DNA of 64,000 bases from NCBI RefSeq assembly GCF_004337985.1, contig NC_043740.1:682001-746000 (forward strand), read 5' to 3'. The notes beneath the pieces were generated by a model. The model saw only the letters and a program-made list of their open reading frames with translations. It had not been told where the DNA came from and did not search any database. The DNA comes from Pyricularia pennisetigena. Its lineage: Eukaryota; Ascomycota; Sordariomycetes; Magnaporthales; Pyriculariaceae. The position numbers and the translations under genes were made by a program. Shown here one piece after another: positions 34,874-49,910 of the stretch (positions within the stretch are counted from its first letter, which is position 1; each line of letters begins with the position of its first letter).

Positions 34874-36436
34874 ATTGTTTTATACTGACGTGGGTACGAC
34901 CAGCGCGCTTTGATTCTAGCCGTCCTTGCAGGCATTTAGACAGCCGACTGCAGGGCACATGAAGAAATCACTTGCATAAAAACGGGGTCTCCCGCGACAA
35001 ATTACCTTCCCACCTGATTTTGTTGTGCGTGCTGAGGAAATACGAGGTGACATAGCTGGGTGGAGTATCGGAGAATGGACGCTGGTAGACTGTTGCTTGC
35101 TGTGGCTCGTCTTTGCTCTGCTATCTGCGCAGCATTTGCGCCAGCAAGTCTGGTTTGCGCGAGGAACGGTGCTCAAATTCAAAATGACCTTGGCAATAAT
35201 GGAAAGCCCTCGGGTTTGCGTTGGTTCGAGCAAGTATTTGCCCAATGAGGATTGAGCACAGCACCCAATTGGAGCCCCCCAGCTTGGACCCTAGCCGGGC
35301 TCGGTGGGGTAGAGTTACGAGGCAAATCATCGGTGTAGGGTATGTCAGGTTTCTATCTCTTAACAAAAAGGGATTTCAGAATTTAAACACTCTTGTCGAC
35401 GGTCAAATGAACAATCCATGTCCCGAATAAGCTCCCAGTGTACCCAATCCGCATGTATAGATGGTAATCTGACGGGTACAAGTACAGAGGAGCCGGCGAC
35501 CATTTTGTTTCATTCACTACAAATCGTCAACTGGCTTTCCTCTCCGGTTGATGATAAGTTTTACGACTCACTAATCTAGCTTTTCACTGATAGATTACAA
35601 GCATAGAGCCAATCCGGTTGACGCTTCCAATCGACAAGCGTATCTTCCACGCTGCGTCTCTCGCTGATACATCCACTTGCGTCCTCGCAAAGGTTCAGGT
35701 CGCTTCAGTGCCAATTGAAATTTTCAAATCTAACCAGCAGTTAGGGCAGCAAGGGAAAAGCGTTCAGGAGATCCCTGCCCAATGATTCGTGAAAAGAGTC
35801 AAGCATTATAAATTAAGAATCAAAGTCACTAGTCGCTCGGTTGACAGGACACTTGACTGGCTTTCTTATATGTATCAGTGTCGCTTTAGTTCGGTGAGTC
35901 CGCCAACGGCCCAATGCGCCTATGCATGAATGAAATGACAAATTAAGGATATAAATAAATTTTTCATGTCGCCGCGCTAGGAACCATGTTACTGCTATGG
36001 AAACCTGGCAGGTTTTGCTAATGTTATCAAACCACCAAACACTGCCTAAACTTTTAGGTACCGCTAGTGAAAAGTGGAAATTATGAGACACAAGTTCAAC
36101 ATTATCACTGTAATATGTCTTTTTCGCGCTGCGAATGCCTACAAACATCTCGAGCGCAATTGTATAGGCATGGGAGTTTCAGAGTTGTTAGTGTTTTCGA
36201 AGGTTCAACAGCAGACGCATCACCAACAATACGGCTGCAGGGCAAAGGACGTTGAAGCTGAGGACATGGCTAGCGCAGGGCTGATTTTATTAGCCAACCT
36301 GCATCGAACATATAAATAATTAATAAATAAGACGTATACGCGGTTATACACACAAGCCTTTAAATATTACGTCTTTGTTCACGGTTTTCAACAACAAACA
36401 AATACGTGATATATAGGCTAATTGAGTGGTACATAA
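34874..36436. other. Intergenic region at the right edge of the gene island
   Basis: No gene was recognised. A frame at 35025-35255 has a hydrophobic stretch but no family signature. Composition shifts sharply to AT-rich just after 36.3 kb. Confidence 0.5.
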
Positions 36437-39400
36437 GGCATTCCAAAACCCCCCCACGGGGGCCCGTGGCAGCCCAAATCGGTGGGGCGGCCAACCCGTG
36501 GGTGGGTTAAATTTTTTGCGGGGGGGCCCGGCCCAAAACCGTACACGGGTTTCCTTGGCAACCCGCAGGCCCCCGTGGGAGAACCGGTAAAATTATAAAT
36601 TTTCCATATTAATATTTACGATTTTTATTCGAATTACATGTAAAATCACAATTACAAATAAAATATAATTTATAATCGAAAATAGAATATAATATGTATT
36701 CACGATTATAAATAGATCATAACATAAAATGACGATAATAAACAAAATATAATATAAAATCGCGATTATAAATCAAATATTATCTAAATCTTTAATTGCA
36801 AATATAATATAAAGAGGAAAATAAATATATTAAACCTTTATTTTACAGTTGGGAGTTTTTCGAATTACGTCCATATACGATATTACCCCGTACCCGATTC
36901 ACTGCCCTAAATGGGGTTTTTATTAACAATTTGTTAAATTAAAACCCTTTTTAACTAAAACCTGGTAATAAAGGTATACGGTTAATATTTCCCCGGATTG
37001 GGGTATTAGCGACCGTTATTCAAATAGGATTATCGTTATCCGAATTTGAGTTTTCGTTTAATTCCCCTAAATTGTACACGAACCCAATAAATTCTTCAAA
37101 ACAGTCGTTTTCAATTTTTTCGTTTTCCGGGGATATAAATTCTTTATATACGATAAAAGTTTTAATACCTATTGAAAAAAATAAGTTTTTTTAATCGAGG
37201 CGTAAATAATAATTAAATCCCGGGTTACCGATAAAATTAACGAAAATTGGTTAAAGATAATAGAATTACCTAATTATAATTATAACCGTTTAATAAAAGT
37301 GGAAACAATAGGAATAGTTAAAATATCGCGGGCAATTTGGGCGAATTCCGGGAATTTGGTTTTACAGGTAACCCACCATTTAAAAATATTATTATCGTTT
37401 TCCATAATTGCGGTAAATAATCGAAAATTAATATATATATTAATGTAACCATTCGTATAATTATCCGTATTACCATCCCTATAACCATCCATGATTTGAA
37501 AATAACGAATTTTAAATAAGGAATATGTTGATTTTTAACCACATATTATTTTAGTAAAACGATCGATGGAATATGGGCTAATTATTGGATTTGAATTTTG
37601 GTTGGGAATATACTTGTGTTTTTTGGATTCGTTTCTCGGTATAAAGTAAACAAAATTGGATCCGTTCCCGGGTAAATTAATTTTATTTTAAAATGGAAAC
37701 TTGGATTTCGTTTTTGCGAATATAATTCGGCCAAACGATTAATGTTTCGGCTAATTAAATTTTCCATTTTTCAATGGTATATTTTGCGTAATAACGGAGT
37801 TTACTTTTTTCAAAACCCGTCCGCGTAAATAGGATTAAAATAGCCGTTATAAGGTATATTCTTTCAATTTATTACCGTTAAATTAGGTCGATATATTTGT
37901 CCAGTTTTGCTCGTGCAATACGAACTGCGTTTTTTAAATTGGTATATTATCCCGTTTGTAAAAGTTTTTGCGCTTTTTTTCAAAAGTTTCGGTCGAAATT
38001 GATAACAGTAATTCCAATCATTTTTAACCTCAATAAAACGTACGCAATTATTTCCATTTTATTAACGCCAAAAATATTGGTAAAAGCCGCGATAATTTTA
38101 ATCGTTGCTAAAAACATTTAAAAATTGTCCAACCATTTGCAAATATTCGAAATTTGGATAAAATCAAATTCGCCCGGCTATCCTGGCCTTTAATTAGTAT
38201 AAATTATTATTTAATAAATAATTCGAAGGTTTTGCGCAGTTAAAACGCACGCGCAATAACCGAAAGAATTAAACTCCATTTCGTTTATATATTTTGAAAT
38301 CAAAAACGGGGTCCTTTAAGGCCAGATTCGCCAGTAATTTAATGCAAATTATGAAAGAATTCGGTTCGTTTGGGGCTTTAACGCAATAAAGCCGCAAAAT
38401 ACCATAATTAATATAAAAAATAATTTATTAAATAATTAAAATATAAGCTTTTTTTATAAAATTGAATATTCATTTGGGCGATAATATTTATTGGGGATAT
38501 ATCCCATATTTTTAATGCCTTTAAATGATTAATGGTCAAATATTTTTCATTATTAAAATAAATTATAAATGCGCGGAAGTTTGTTTTGGGAATATAAAGA
38601 TTTCAATGTATAGCCCTTTTTCCTCAATTGTAGAACGTAAACCATGTAAAAAATCTGTAAACTGTTTAATTGCATTTATAATTGAAAATAAACTTTTAAA
38701 TTTCCGCAAAAACGTCCCCGTTGCGGAAATTGGAAATATTATTAACTGTAATAGCCAATATTTTACTTTCCAATTTGTGTTTAAAAATAGTTTCAACGGC
38801 AAATTTTGCCCGTTTTTCCCTCGATTTGCTGGCGTTAATCGCAATAAAATCCAAAGAATATACCGAAGTACTTAATTATTATCGATATAAACGGCCATAA
38901 TACCCTAAAAAACGTGTTTTAACCCGGGGTTTGTCCATCCGTCCATAACCACAAAGAAGTTACCTTTTTTGGGGACTTTTATTAAATTTTAGGTAATGAT
39001 ATTTTCGGATATATTTTCACATTTTTGGCGAACGTTTGTGGCGACGGAACCCTCCATTAATGGTTTCTGGTCTATACAAATATTGGAAATTCCGAATTTT
39101 ATATAATATTAAAACCTTTTCGCAATAAAATGTAAAGTCGGACGTATAATTCCTTCACCTCGTTTTTCGTATATTTGTGGATCTTTTTCGTTTAAATAAT
39201 GTAATTACATATTGATTTTTGCAATTATATAAGTAATAATAGAAAATGGATTATTACATAAAATGGTTATATGGATACTTATGTGAATGGATATATGGAT
39301 AGTTGTATTTTGTTGATAAACCGAAAGAATTTACCATATAAAAATCCGTAGAAATTAAATTGGGGATAAATATATTGTTTTGTAATCCGAATTCGTTTTA

Positions 39401-42400
39401 AATATAAGTAATTATATTCCGATACCGTGTAAGGGTGCTGGTTCCATTATGCTGGTTTTTTCACTTAATTGGGGATGTTTCAATTTTTGCAAACATTTTT
39501 TGCAAATTAAACATAATTCGCCGTTATTTCGAGAAAAAGACTAATGGTAATATTGCCAGATTTCCGCCGATTTAATTTTTTAAAACTCTTTGACCGTTAA
39601 ATCGATTTTATTATTTATCGGTTACCAACGTCGAAACCAAAATCCAAAAACGAAGAAATCGAGGAAATTATTCCATAATTTAAATGCGTATATATAATAC
39701 GCATCCTTTTTCCCGCCGTATAAAATAGGATCGTTGCAATGTATCCTTTAATGATTTGCAAATACCGTCATAAGTTCGGTTTTTACTTCCTAATTCTATC
39801 TAAAAGGGAAATTATAATTGTACGAATTAACGCCAAATAAACGTGAAACGGGTGTATATATATTAGAAAAACTATCACGAAATTCGTTAATCATGTCAAT
39901 ATCCGGAAATACCAGTTTTTAGATTGAAGTTTCCGGAAGTGGCGATGCGGTATTTATTACGATAATATGGTTAAAAATGTAAAAAACAAATAGGAAATTT
40001 CTTTTTCATTATCGTTTTAAAATTGTGGACAAAATGAGACTATATATAATTTATCCGCTTACATGAACAATAAAACTTTAAATAATTCCTAACGGGGAAA
40101 TATCGGTTTGATTTTATGTTAAAAATTTGTTAAAATCAAAAATTTGTAATGTTTAATTGTTTTTCTTTGCATTATTATTTGTCGCCAGGTTTTGATTACA
40201 TAAATACAGCAAAAACAAGACAAAACAAAACAAACGTCGACAAACTCCTAGTTTTCCCAAATTGAACCAGGTATTGCTATATAATAAATAAACATTTCTT
40301 TTCTTTTTAATTATCGGATATTCAAATTAATAATTTGTAAAGTTTCGGTCAATTAAATCGAACCTATTCCGTATTTTAACATTTTTTTAGAGGAATAAGC
40401 CCCGGACTACCCTTACCATAACGGAAAATTCCAAAAATACCCTCACCTATTATTTATTTAAAGGATAATTTACGAATAAAACGAAGGAAAATTAAAAAAC
40501 CGCAAAAAGAATAATTGGGGGTAAACCATCAAATCGAAATACCGGAAAATTAAATATACGGGTACAAGATAATGGATGATAGAGGAACAATCGTGCAAAA
40601 CGGTTTAAACCTGGGAATTAAAAGTATAATTGGTTATATTGGATAGTTGTGTTTGAATAAATATTTATAATAATTATTTCAAGCAAAATTCGCCGATTGC
40701 AATCCCGTACAAGCTTTTCAATCCCTAAAATTGTTGTTCAGCGTTTGGTTAAAAATGTAAGGTCCACAATTGCGCCTTATATTACATTACAAATACAAAA
40801 AAAGGTTTTAATAGTATTGCAAAAAGCGGCGGAAATGCGTTTTATATGATTATTTACTGCTTCAAACTTTGCGGCTATTTATGCAAAGCGGGTTACAATA
40901 TCGACGAACTATAAATAATTGGCTCGCTTAGTTCCAGAAGTAATCGGTAATAACGTTTTGTTTTAAAATGTTAAAATATTGAATTTTATTAACCGTTTGA
41001 AAATCTTTTTTACGTTTTGTTTTTGTTTAATGGGAAATTTATTACGTTAATTAAATGTGAGTAGGATCTTTGCAATTGGATGCTTTAACTGCTAAAACCA
41101 CCGTAAATTATATAATTAAAATTCGCAATTATTCCGCGTATTTCAATAAAATAGCAGGCGAAAAATCCCCCTAAAATTCCTTAAATACTTTGTTGTAAAT
41201 TGGTTTTATAGCCAGCACCTGTAGCCTTTTTACCTGACGCTTAAATACCTGCAGGTAATTAGGTACCCTAACCCAATTATTCGCAGTAAATGGGAACGTA
41301 ACCTATTTATCCACATTTTCCTTAATTACTATTCGGCAAATGGTGCGAATAGATTTGCTTAACACATTTGTATAGATTTTATAAGGGGCCTGTCTAGCCT
41401 AAATGCGCTGGACAGGTATTTTGGGATTAAAAACCCAGTACGACTTTTAACCGCGGAATAAAGCGATAGTTTTAATATGATTACAATTTACAATCAAAGG
41501 TTTGGGTACGTTAAAGTAAACAAAAACGCGTAAAAAAGTTGGTTTGACCAAAACAAGGGACTATATAAACGTAAAATCAATCGCTTTGTAAAAATAATTA
41601 GTAATTATTTTATTTCGGAAAATTGAAATTTGTAAAGTTTGTTTTGTTCTAATTTCAAATAACTGGTACATTTGGTTTATATAAAAGTGATTAACCGTAA
41701 TATTCTTCGCGCAATTAAACGTTTTGGCTGCCCAATGGGCTGCCAGGAAATACCAATATCGATATATTATATAATAAAATAAACTACGCAATATTTAATA
41801 TCGTTAATTATATATTTAAATTACCATCCTATGTAACCATCCATAAATCACCAATTTAATCACTTTAGCTTAATTTACATTGGCCGTTTTACCAAAATGC
41901 GCGATTCGGTGGCGTATTTGGCGTATTATACTACCAAATTTGAAAGAGTTTTGGGGTAAAATACCTTTTCCAAACCTGTGGAAAATTTGGCGGATAAATT
42001 AACTCGTTTTATCTTAAAAGATGTGTTATTTACCTAATAATATAATAACTATTTTCTCCATTTTCGCATTTTAAATTTGGCTTTATCAATGGGAATTTGA
42101 AAAAACGTGTTAAAAACATCCTTTAAATTATCCAAATCGTCCATATTTTCCCAATTTTCGTCGTCGATTGGGGCAGGGGTGCGGCATTTCAAACCGAATT
42201 TAAATTGTAGGTTTTTCCAATATTGGCCTTAAAATTTCCTAGATAACTACATTTAATAATTACCACGCTATTTTAATACTAAAAAAGGTTATATATAATG
42301 GTTATTTATTTTTTTGGCAACAAATTAGCTTTAAGCTTATTTTTTATTTATTTTCGTACGAATTGAGTAAGCGCAAGGTATTTATATTCGTTTTAAAACT

Positions 42401-42637
42401 TGGATTTTTGACGTTATAATGCGGTGTTAAAATGTTTGCGTGCGCGGTCCACTATTAGTTTAAGTTCATCGCCATTTTCTGTTTGCGTTTTCCGCTTTTT
42501 TTGCGATCGCGCAATTTCTGGGCTTTTTATCCTATTTTTTTCGTCGTTTTTGCGTTTGCGCGTTAGAAATTGTTAATTTTTAAATTGAAACTGAAATATA
42601 TTATTCAAAATTATTAACAATATGGGTTGCTGACAGG
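36437..42637 (-). mobile_element. RIP-decayed hAT-like transposon debris
   Basis: The block opens with aaggcattccaaaaccc and a GC-rich palindromic patch (36440-36590), then becomes strongly AT-rich. On the minus strand around 38990-38500, frames with several stops read FFVVMDGWTNPGLKH, then GIMAVYID and ANRGKNGQNLP. This resembles the conserved core of hAT transposases (DGWTSPN..., then HSGENI). The likely left boundary is 36437; the right boundary is not resolved and other elements may be mixed in. There are no intact genes, and open frames elsewhere in the block are short and unrecognised. Confidence 0.5.
42300..42620 (-). repeat. Repeat copy shared in inverted orientation with 63.62-64.0 kb
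   Basis: The reverse complement of this segment matches 63620-64000, including a block of aaacgcaaaaacgacgaaaa followed by taggataaaaagcccag. The start of a decayed transposon reading frame follows, with RKHFNTAL versus CKRFNTAL. I do not recognise the protein family. Confidence 0.65.
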
Positions 42638-43110
42638 TGTTTAGGCATTAGCCTACGTGTGGCGTGGTGCTAGTTGCGCTATAAAGGCCTGTAATTACAG
42701 GGTTTAAATGCACTCAACTGTTCCTTAAAATGGTTCACTAATTTTGGGATAAATAACTTAGATTTATGAGTGGGGGAGATCTGGCTTTATCTCCCTTATA
42801 TTCTCTCCGAGATCGAAGTCGGGGTCCGTACGCCGGAAAGGGTTCCGGTGCCGCACACGATTTTCCGAAAAATTATATTATATAGGTTTTGGAAAAAACA
42901 CCCTATTTTTAACATGAACCATTTCTCAATTCACATTGGTTTGCTAATTTGGTGAAATTTTCAACCCGGTACAGGGTAGCTGATTCGTAGGTGCAGGGTG
43001 GGAGTTAAACCCGGTACAGGGTAAACCCCATTCGCTAACCGTTAAATCGCAATTCGTGCAACATATACAATATAGCGGAAAATCCGACAACCCCGATAGC
43101 CCCATTCCCG
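42638..43110 (+). repeat. Repeat A copy 1
   Basis: The segment runs from about gacaggtgtttaggcatta through gtgggggagatctggcttta, ggtccgtacgccgg and acccggtacagggtaaaccc. The same order occurs inverted at 55985-56510 and directly at 56560-56704 plus 58563-58860. No coding content was recognised; the element class is unknown. Confidence 0.7.
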
Positions 43111-44005
43111 CACTATCTATTGTGGCTTCTATATAAATAAACGTGGACCTATTACATGCTAAATAACTTATATCATTAACATATATAAATTTCAAATTGT
43201 AATTCACTTATTTAATAAAATTAGGTAGTACGGTAAAAAAAGCTAAATAATAGATATAATATCGTTGCGTGAATCGTACGAAAACTGGGAAATTACAGAA
43301 ATATACTGGATAAGTAGGCGTAATAACCCAGCGGACGCAATAACAAAAAAGGACCCCAACGACGCACTTACCAAGCAAATTTCGACAAATAAAGCAATAG
43401 TAAAAATCGAGGGTTACGTTAAAAGGCGTGCAATTGTGTAAACATATAATTATATTGCAGAATAGGAGGGGCACGTAAAAGAAAGAGGCGTGAATTTCAT
43501 TTCTATTTACTAAAAGAAAAAGAAAAACCTAACGCACGCAAACGCGCTCAGCAGAAAATACAAAACACTTAAAAAGGAAAAAACCTTTCCCACGTATAAA
43601 GTATCGCCCGCCCATTATTTTAATCCAAGAAAATAGGTATACCAAAAAAGAGCGTAGCGCACGATCATCAGATTAGAAACCGCCATATTGGGAATCGCCG
43701 TACGCGGACCCGTTATAATAAAAACCGCCGTACGAGTTTTCGGAGTCGGTAGGACCGATATCGCCGGCACCGCAATGCGAATATTATACGCCGCGGTTCT
43801 ACTAAATATATTCGGCGTACGCGCCGCCGGAATATAGCGGTAAACGCATATGATGGCGGAATTTGGGAAACGCATTAGGGTTACCTTATTTTAATGGCTA
43901 TTATATAACCGTGCGACCGCGAAACTGGATACAAATCGCGCGTAAATAATTTTCGCGACGTATAATAATTGCAAAATAAAAGCTGAATTTGGGTGGCCGA
44001 ACTAA
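43111..44005. other. AT-rich spacer before the LTR element
   Basis: No credible gene is present. Short frames on the minus strand are low-complexity products of AT-rich DNA. Confidence 0.5.
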
Positions 44006-44010
44006 TTGCG

Positions 44011-44465
44011 TGTTACGACCAGACAAGATGGGTCGGTACCAATGAGGCCAGGCGGGGTCACACCCCTCCTAACGACACTCGCCCAAAGAAATCGCCGACA
44101 ATAAAACATCGATTACCTAAGGGAGAAATCACGTAACGCCACGTAATCGCCAAAAAAGTAATCTCAATAATCTTTAAAAAATTACAACAGATTAGGCGAA
44201 ATGATTTCTGCGATTTGTAACAAATTAAGGGAAATCACATTCGGAATATAATCTATATAAGGCACGCTTATTACCATATAAATAAATTCGATTTTAAAAT
44301 TGCTTAGCAGCAATTAAATTCTAATTAACCTCAATATTTACTTAAAAACGATTATAATTTCACCCCAATTATTAAAAACCCCAATTACCCAGTTAAAACG
44401 CTTAATTGCTTTAACCCACTGTATTTTACCCTAAAAACAGGTTACCCGATATTTTAATCGTAACA
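44011..44465 (+). repeat. 5' LTR
   Basis: 455 bp long terminal repeat with ends TGTTACGA and TCGTAACA, matching the 3' LTR along its full length. Its last ~150 bases are more mutated than the matching part of the 3' copy. Confidence 0.95.
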
Positions 44466-44712
44466 TTTTAATTGCTCTTATTTAATATTTTGCTTTAAAA
44501 TATACCGAACAGTATCGCCGAAACAATATTTTCCAATAAAACCACCCCTTAAACCCCCTTTACCATTAACGCTCCGGCCAGCGTTAACGCTTTGCGTTAA
44601 ATGGTCGCGACGCTCCAAATAAAAAATCGACAATTCCAGGAACGAATAACCGAATAAATTAATCGAACCAATAGGAATTATATTAAATACTTTTTACCAT
44701 TACCCTATAATG

Positions 44713-47700
44713 GCACCCCAGGTATTTTGCAAAAATTCTTTACGGGAACCCGGGCCTATTTTCACTTTAACGAGGATAATTTCGATAATAACGTAGAAAA
44801 GGTTATTTACGTAACCTCGTTATTAAGGGGCGATGCGTTTACCTGGTTCGAACCAATTCTACGAAACTATTTGGACCACGATAAAAAAAAAAACCGTAAA
44901 ATTAAAACCAACCGCATTTTCGACGATTACGAGAATTTCGAAGAATATTTTAGGGGAGCATTCGGTAGCCCAGACGAGGAACGCACGGTTAAACGTAAAC
45001 TGGTACGCCTTACCCAAATTAAATCGGCATCCAAATATACCAGTAAATTTCGATAAATCACCGCCAAGCTACTATGGGGCCCCGAAACCCTAATGGTACG
45101 TTTTTATGCGGAATTTAAAGAAAAAATTAAAAACGAATTTGTTAAAGAAAAACGACCCGACACCTTAACCGAATATATAAAGTTAGCAGTTAAAATCGAT
45201 AACCGATTTTACGAACGGAAACTGGAACGACGCGAAAAACGCAGCGTATAAGGGCCAATTTTGCGATAAGCCAATACGGGACGCAAATACCAATACCCCA
45301 AACCGTTTCGCCAATACAGTATTTCCTACGGAATATATAGCGGACCTATGGACCTTAACGCGACCTAATATAAAAAACCGCGTAAAAATCCCAAAAGTGG
45401 TAAATGCTTTAAATGCGAAAAACCAGGATATATAACCAAATTTTATCCCCAAAATATTCCGGATTTACACCCCGACTCCAAAAAACCACGAAAATTAAAT
45501 GCCACTACCCACTAACAAACACCACCGGATTAATACAGTTTAAAAAACTGGACCATATGCTACGATAATAATTATATAATCCATAATAGCGCAAAAATGG
45601 ACGCAGGATAGTATTTACAAAAACTTAAAAGTATTCGGATTTTAGCAGTAGGAAACCGTGTACTTATTAAAACTAAACCACCGGCATAATTACGCAGGCA
45701 AAACGCCAAACTACCCGAATTTACGGAATTAAATACTTTAGAAAAATTAAAACCAAAACCATTGGGATAAACCCACCGCATCCGGATAATCCAACAAACC
45801 CCAACGGACGAATTTAATAACGAATTAGAAGACGAATTTAGCGAAAAAAAAAATTATATTTTCAGACCTATATAATGCAGCAAGGGAAAATAACCCCTAT
45901 ATATATAAAAAGAAATTTATCGATTTATACCGAAACGACCAATTAGTGCAATTTCCCGGAATACCATTTCGAGTACAGATACAAAACCCCACAGGATTAA
46001 TCGATTTAACCTTCGGAAACCACCCAATTTTGGATATTAAACATCCTAAATATACAGAAATTTTTTGGGCAAAATGTTTTCGAAACAACTGCGGATTGCA
46101 TTTTAGCAAAAAAATAGTCCACGATTTCTTCCCACGACGACGCAAAACAACAAATATCCACGAAATATATACCATTATTAAACTACCCAATTGGGAAATT
46201 AAAATAAAATTTAACACCGAATTAGCGGTAATTTTCACTTTTTGTAACGACTACCCCATGGCATATTATAACCAAAAACAATTCCTATAATACGAATGTA
46301 CCCGAAACATTTGCAAAGTATATATGTTAGCCAAAGCACAGGTATAGCACGAAACGAAATTACGATAACCAGGACCCGCACCTATAACCAAAATTGTGTG
46401 GAACCCCAACGTTAAAAACAACGAAATACCCACAAACGCACGAAAGACGCCTGCACCAACAGGGCACCGATTTAATAAAATTAACGTTAAAAACAGCTAT
46501 ACGCCCCGAAACAAAAAAAATAAGGACCCACGACGCGAGTCCAGCAAGCTAAAAAACTAGGACAACCAAACGGTACAGGGTACCAGACGGTAGTAACAGA
46601 AACGGAATAAAGAACTTTAAACGCCACGCAAACCACGAAGGTAATACACGAACATATATTCCTAAATATACGATTTAATGGAAAACCCATACGAACGCTC
46701 CTTAATAGCGGAGTATAAAGCAATTACATTTTTCCAAAAATCGTGAAAAAACGACGAATATTTTAGCGATAAAAGGAAAAACTATATCGATTATAAACCG
46801 TAAAAGGAAAGGTAATTTCATACGGGAACGGTACCATCGAAATAGAGACCGTATACCTTTAAATGGAAAGCTATGGACGAAAGGAACAAATCACCTTAGA
46901 TATTACGGAAATAGGGAATAAAAATATAATTTTAAAAATTCCCTGGTTTAAAAGGAGCAACCCCCGGATAGATTGGATTATAGGCCAAATTTAATGGGAA
47001 AAGCATTTAATTATTGAACGACCTCCAATATAACAGGGTTTATACAGGAAATATAGGGTACGGAAAAACCAAATAAAACAAATGGCGTACCTATAGGGAG
47101 GACGACCAACCCCGGAGCCAACATCGGAAAAAAAGCGATTATCCACAGGCCAAAACCGATCCAATTACATAATATAAACCACGAAGGAACAAACCAAAAA
47201 CGGCAAAATCCCAGAAAAATACCAAAATTATACACGATTGTTTAGCCAAAAACTCGAAACAGGATTACCCGAGCACAGTCCGTTCGACTACGAAATACCA
47301 TTAAAAAAAGGAACCTAACCAAAATTCCACAAAATATACGGTTTAAATCCGACACAAATGGAGGCTTTAAACGAGTACTTCGCGGAAAACCTTAAAAAAA
47401 GCTACATTAGACCATCGATATTACCAGCAGGATACCCAATCCTTTTCGTACTAAAAAAGAACGGAAAATTACGACTATGCGTGGACTATAAACAATTAAA
47501 CGACATTATAATAAAAAATTGCTACCCGCTCCCATTAATAGGAGAATTTCGAAACATGTTTTACCAAATACAATGGTTTACAATATTAAATTTTAAAGGA
47601 ATATACAATTTAATCCGTATAAAGGAAGGCGAGGAATGGAAAACAGCATTTCGCACCAGACGAGGATATTACGAATACTTGGTAATACCTTTCGGTTTTA

Positions 47701-49910
47701 TTAACGCCCCCGCAACTTTTTAAACCATAATTAACCACGTTTTCAGGGAATGTTTAAATATTTTTATCGTTATTTACCTGGACGATATCCTTATTTTTTC
47801 CAAAACGTTGGAAAAACACAAAAAATACGTCCACATAATTTTACAAAAGCTACAAAACGCTAAACTCTTAATTAAACCCGAAAAATGCATTTTTTACAAC
47901 AAGCAAATTAGTTTCCTAGGATATATTATCGCCCCTGGAAAAATTAGGATGGAAGAATTAAAAATCCAAATAATAAGGGAATAGCCCCAATTATAAAACG
48001 TAAAAGACGTTCGGGTATTTTTTGGATTCGTGAATTTTTACAAAAGATTTATTAAAGGTTACGGCGCGATCGCCACCCTATTGACCAATATAACCAAAAA
48101 GGACCTAAAATTCCAATGGATGGAATAAATACAGCAAGCTTTCGAACAGTTACGAAATGCAGTAATATAAGAACCGATTTTCAAGATATTAGACCCAACG
48201 AAACCCTTCGAAGTCGAAACCGACGCATCCGATTACGCAATCGGAGGACAATTTAACCAACGAAACGAAGAAAAACGCCTGCACCTTTGCGCCTTTTTTT
48301 CACAAAAGTTATATAAACCAGAATTCAATTACCAAATCCACGATAAAAAATTTATAGCTATTATCCGAACATTTAAAGAATGGAAACCATAATTATCCGG
48401 AATTAAATACGAAATATTAATTTATACGGACCACAAAAACCTAACCCATTTTATTATTAGCAAGGTGTTAAACAAACGACAAATTAAATGGGTAAAATTC
48501 CTATTAAAATTCCATTTCAAAATTATTTACCGAAAAGGAATAGAAAATGGCAGGGCCGACGCCTTTAGCAAAAAATTAAACTATAAAAATATAATACCCG
48601 AGGAAATACGGAAAATCTTTACGGTAAACGATAACGGAAACCTTTTACCAGCTCACCGAAATTTTATAACGACCAACACGGTAACCACACCAGAGGAAAT
48701 ACGGAAAATCCACGAAAGCAAAACTCACGGATACCAAAAGATTTCCAAAATATGGAAACGGTTAAAACAGCATTATAATTTTAAAGGAATACGATAAAAA
48801 ATACGAAAAACCATTAAAAACTGCGAACTTTGCGCAAAAAGCAAATCCGCCAAACACAAGCCTTACGGGCTTTTACAACCTTTACCAACCCCTGATAAGG
48901 CCTGGCAAACCATTACAATGGATTTTATCGTCAAACTACCACCTTCCGAAAAACCATTTATTAAAACTAAATACGACAATATATTAATTATAATGGACAA
49001 ATTCACTAAATACGCCTATTTCCTACCCTATAAAGAAAATAGCAACGCCGAAAAAATCGCTTACACATTCCTACGAGTAATTGTTAGCAACTACGGATTT
49101 CCAGAAAACATTATTACGGACAAAAATAAGTTTTTTACATCAAAATTCTGGAAATTTTTAATAAAACAGCTAAAAACCGACCACAAACTATTTACAGCAT
49201 TCCACCCACAAACAAATGGATAAACAAAACGAGTAAACCAAATATTGGAACAATACCTAAAATGCTATATAAACCATAAATAGGATAATTGGGTACGGTT
49301 ATTACCCACAGCACAATTCGCATATAATAGTTTAAAAAATGAAAATACTAAAACAACCCCGTTTTATACCAATTACGGATTTAACCCTACGGTATATGGA
49401 AAACCGAAAACCACGACTACGGCCCCACGAACCGATAAATAAGTAAACAAACTACGAAAACTCCACCGAAAACTCTAACAAAAATTGGAATTCGTACGAA
49501 AAAAAATGACCAAATACGCCAACCAATATCGGATAAAGGGACCATTTTTCCAGGAAAGAAATAGCGTTTACTTTATTCGACGTAATATTAAAATACAACG
49601 ACCAAACAGCAAATTTAATTACAAAAAGCTTAAATTTTTCAAAATCGACAAAAAAATCAGCGAAACCAATTACAAACTATTATTACCAGGAATTATGAAA
49701 ATCCACCCAACGTTCCACGTATTATTATTGGAATTAGTACCACCCGGCACTAATACACAAAAAACAATCGAAATCGACGAAAAAAAAACATACGACGTCG
49801 AACAAATACTGGACCACAAACGCAACCACGGTAAAACAAAATACTTTATTAAATGGGAAAACTACGGATACGAAAAAAACATTTAGGAACCCTTTAACCA
49901 CCTCCAAAAT
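44713..49910 (+). pseudogene. Decayed gag-pol of the Gypsy element
   Basis: Remnants read in order. The gag core contains GDAFTWFEPIL (about 44830). The zinc knuckle KCFKCEKPGYITKFYP (about 45402-45450) has lost its His and last Cys to Tyr. The aspartic protease motif reads LLNSGV (about 46700) with the catalytic Asp now Asn. The reverse transcriptase has LRLCVDYKQLND and YLDDIL (about 47490 and 47775). RNase H has VETDASDYAIGG (about 48210). Integrase has MDFIVKL, ITDKNKFF and HPQTNG (about 48918-49220), and the chromodomain has YDVEQILDHK (about 49790). Stops are mainly TAA/TAG where CAA, CAG or TGG is expected. No protein can be made. Confidence 0.93.
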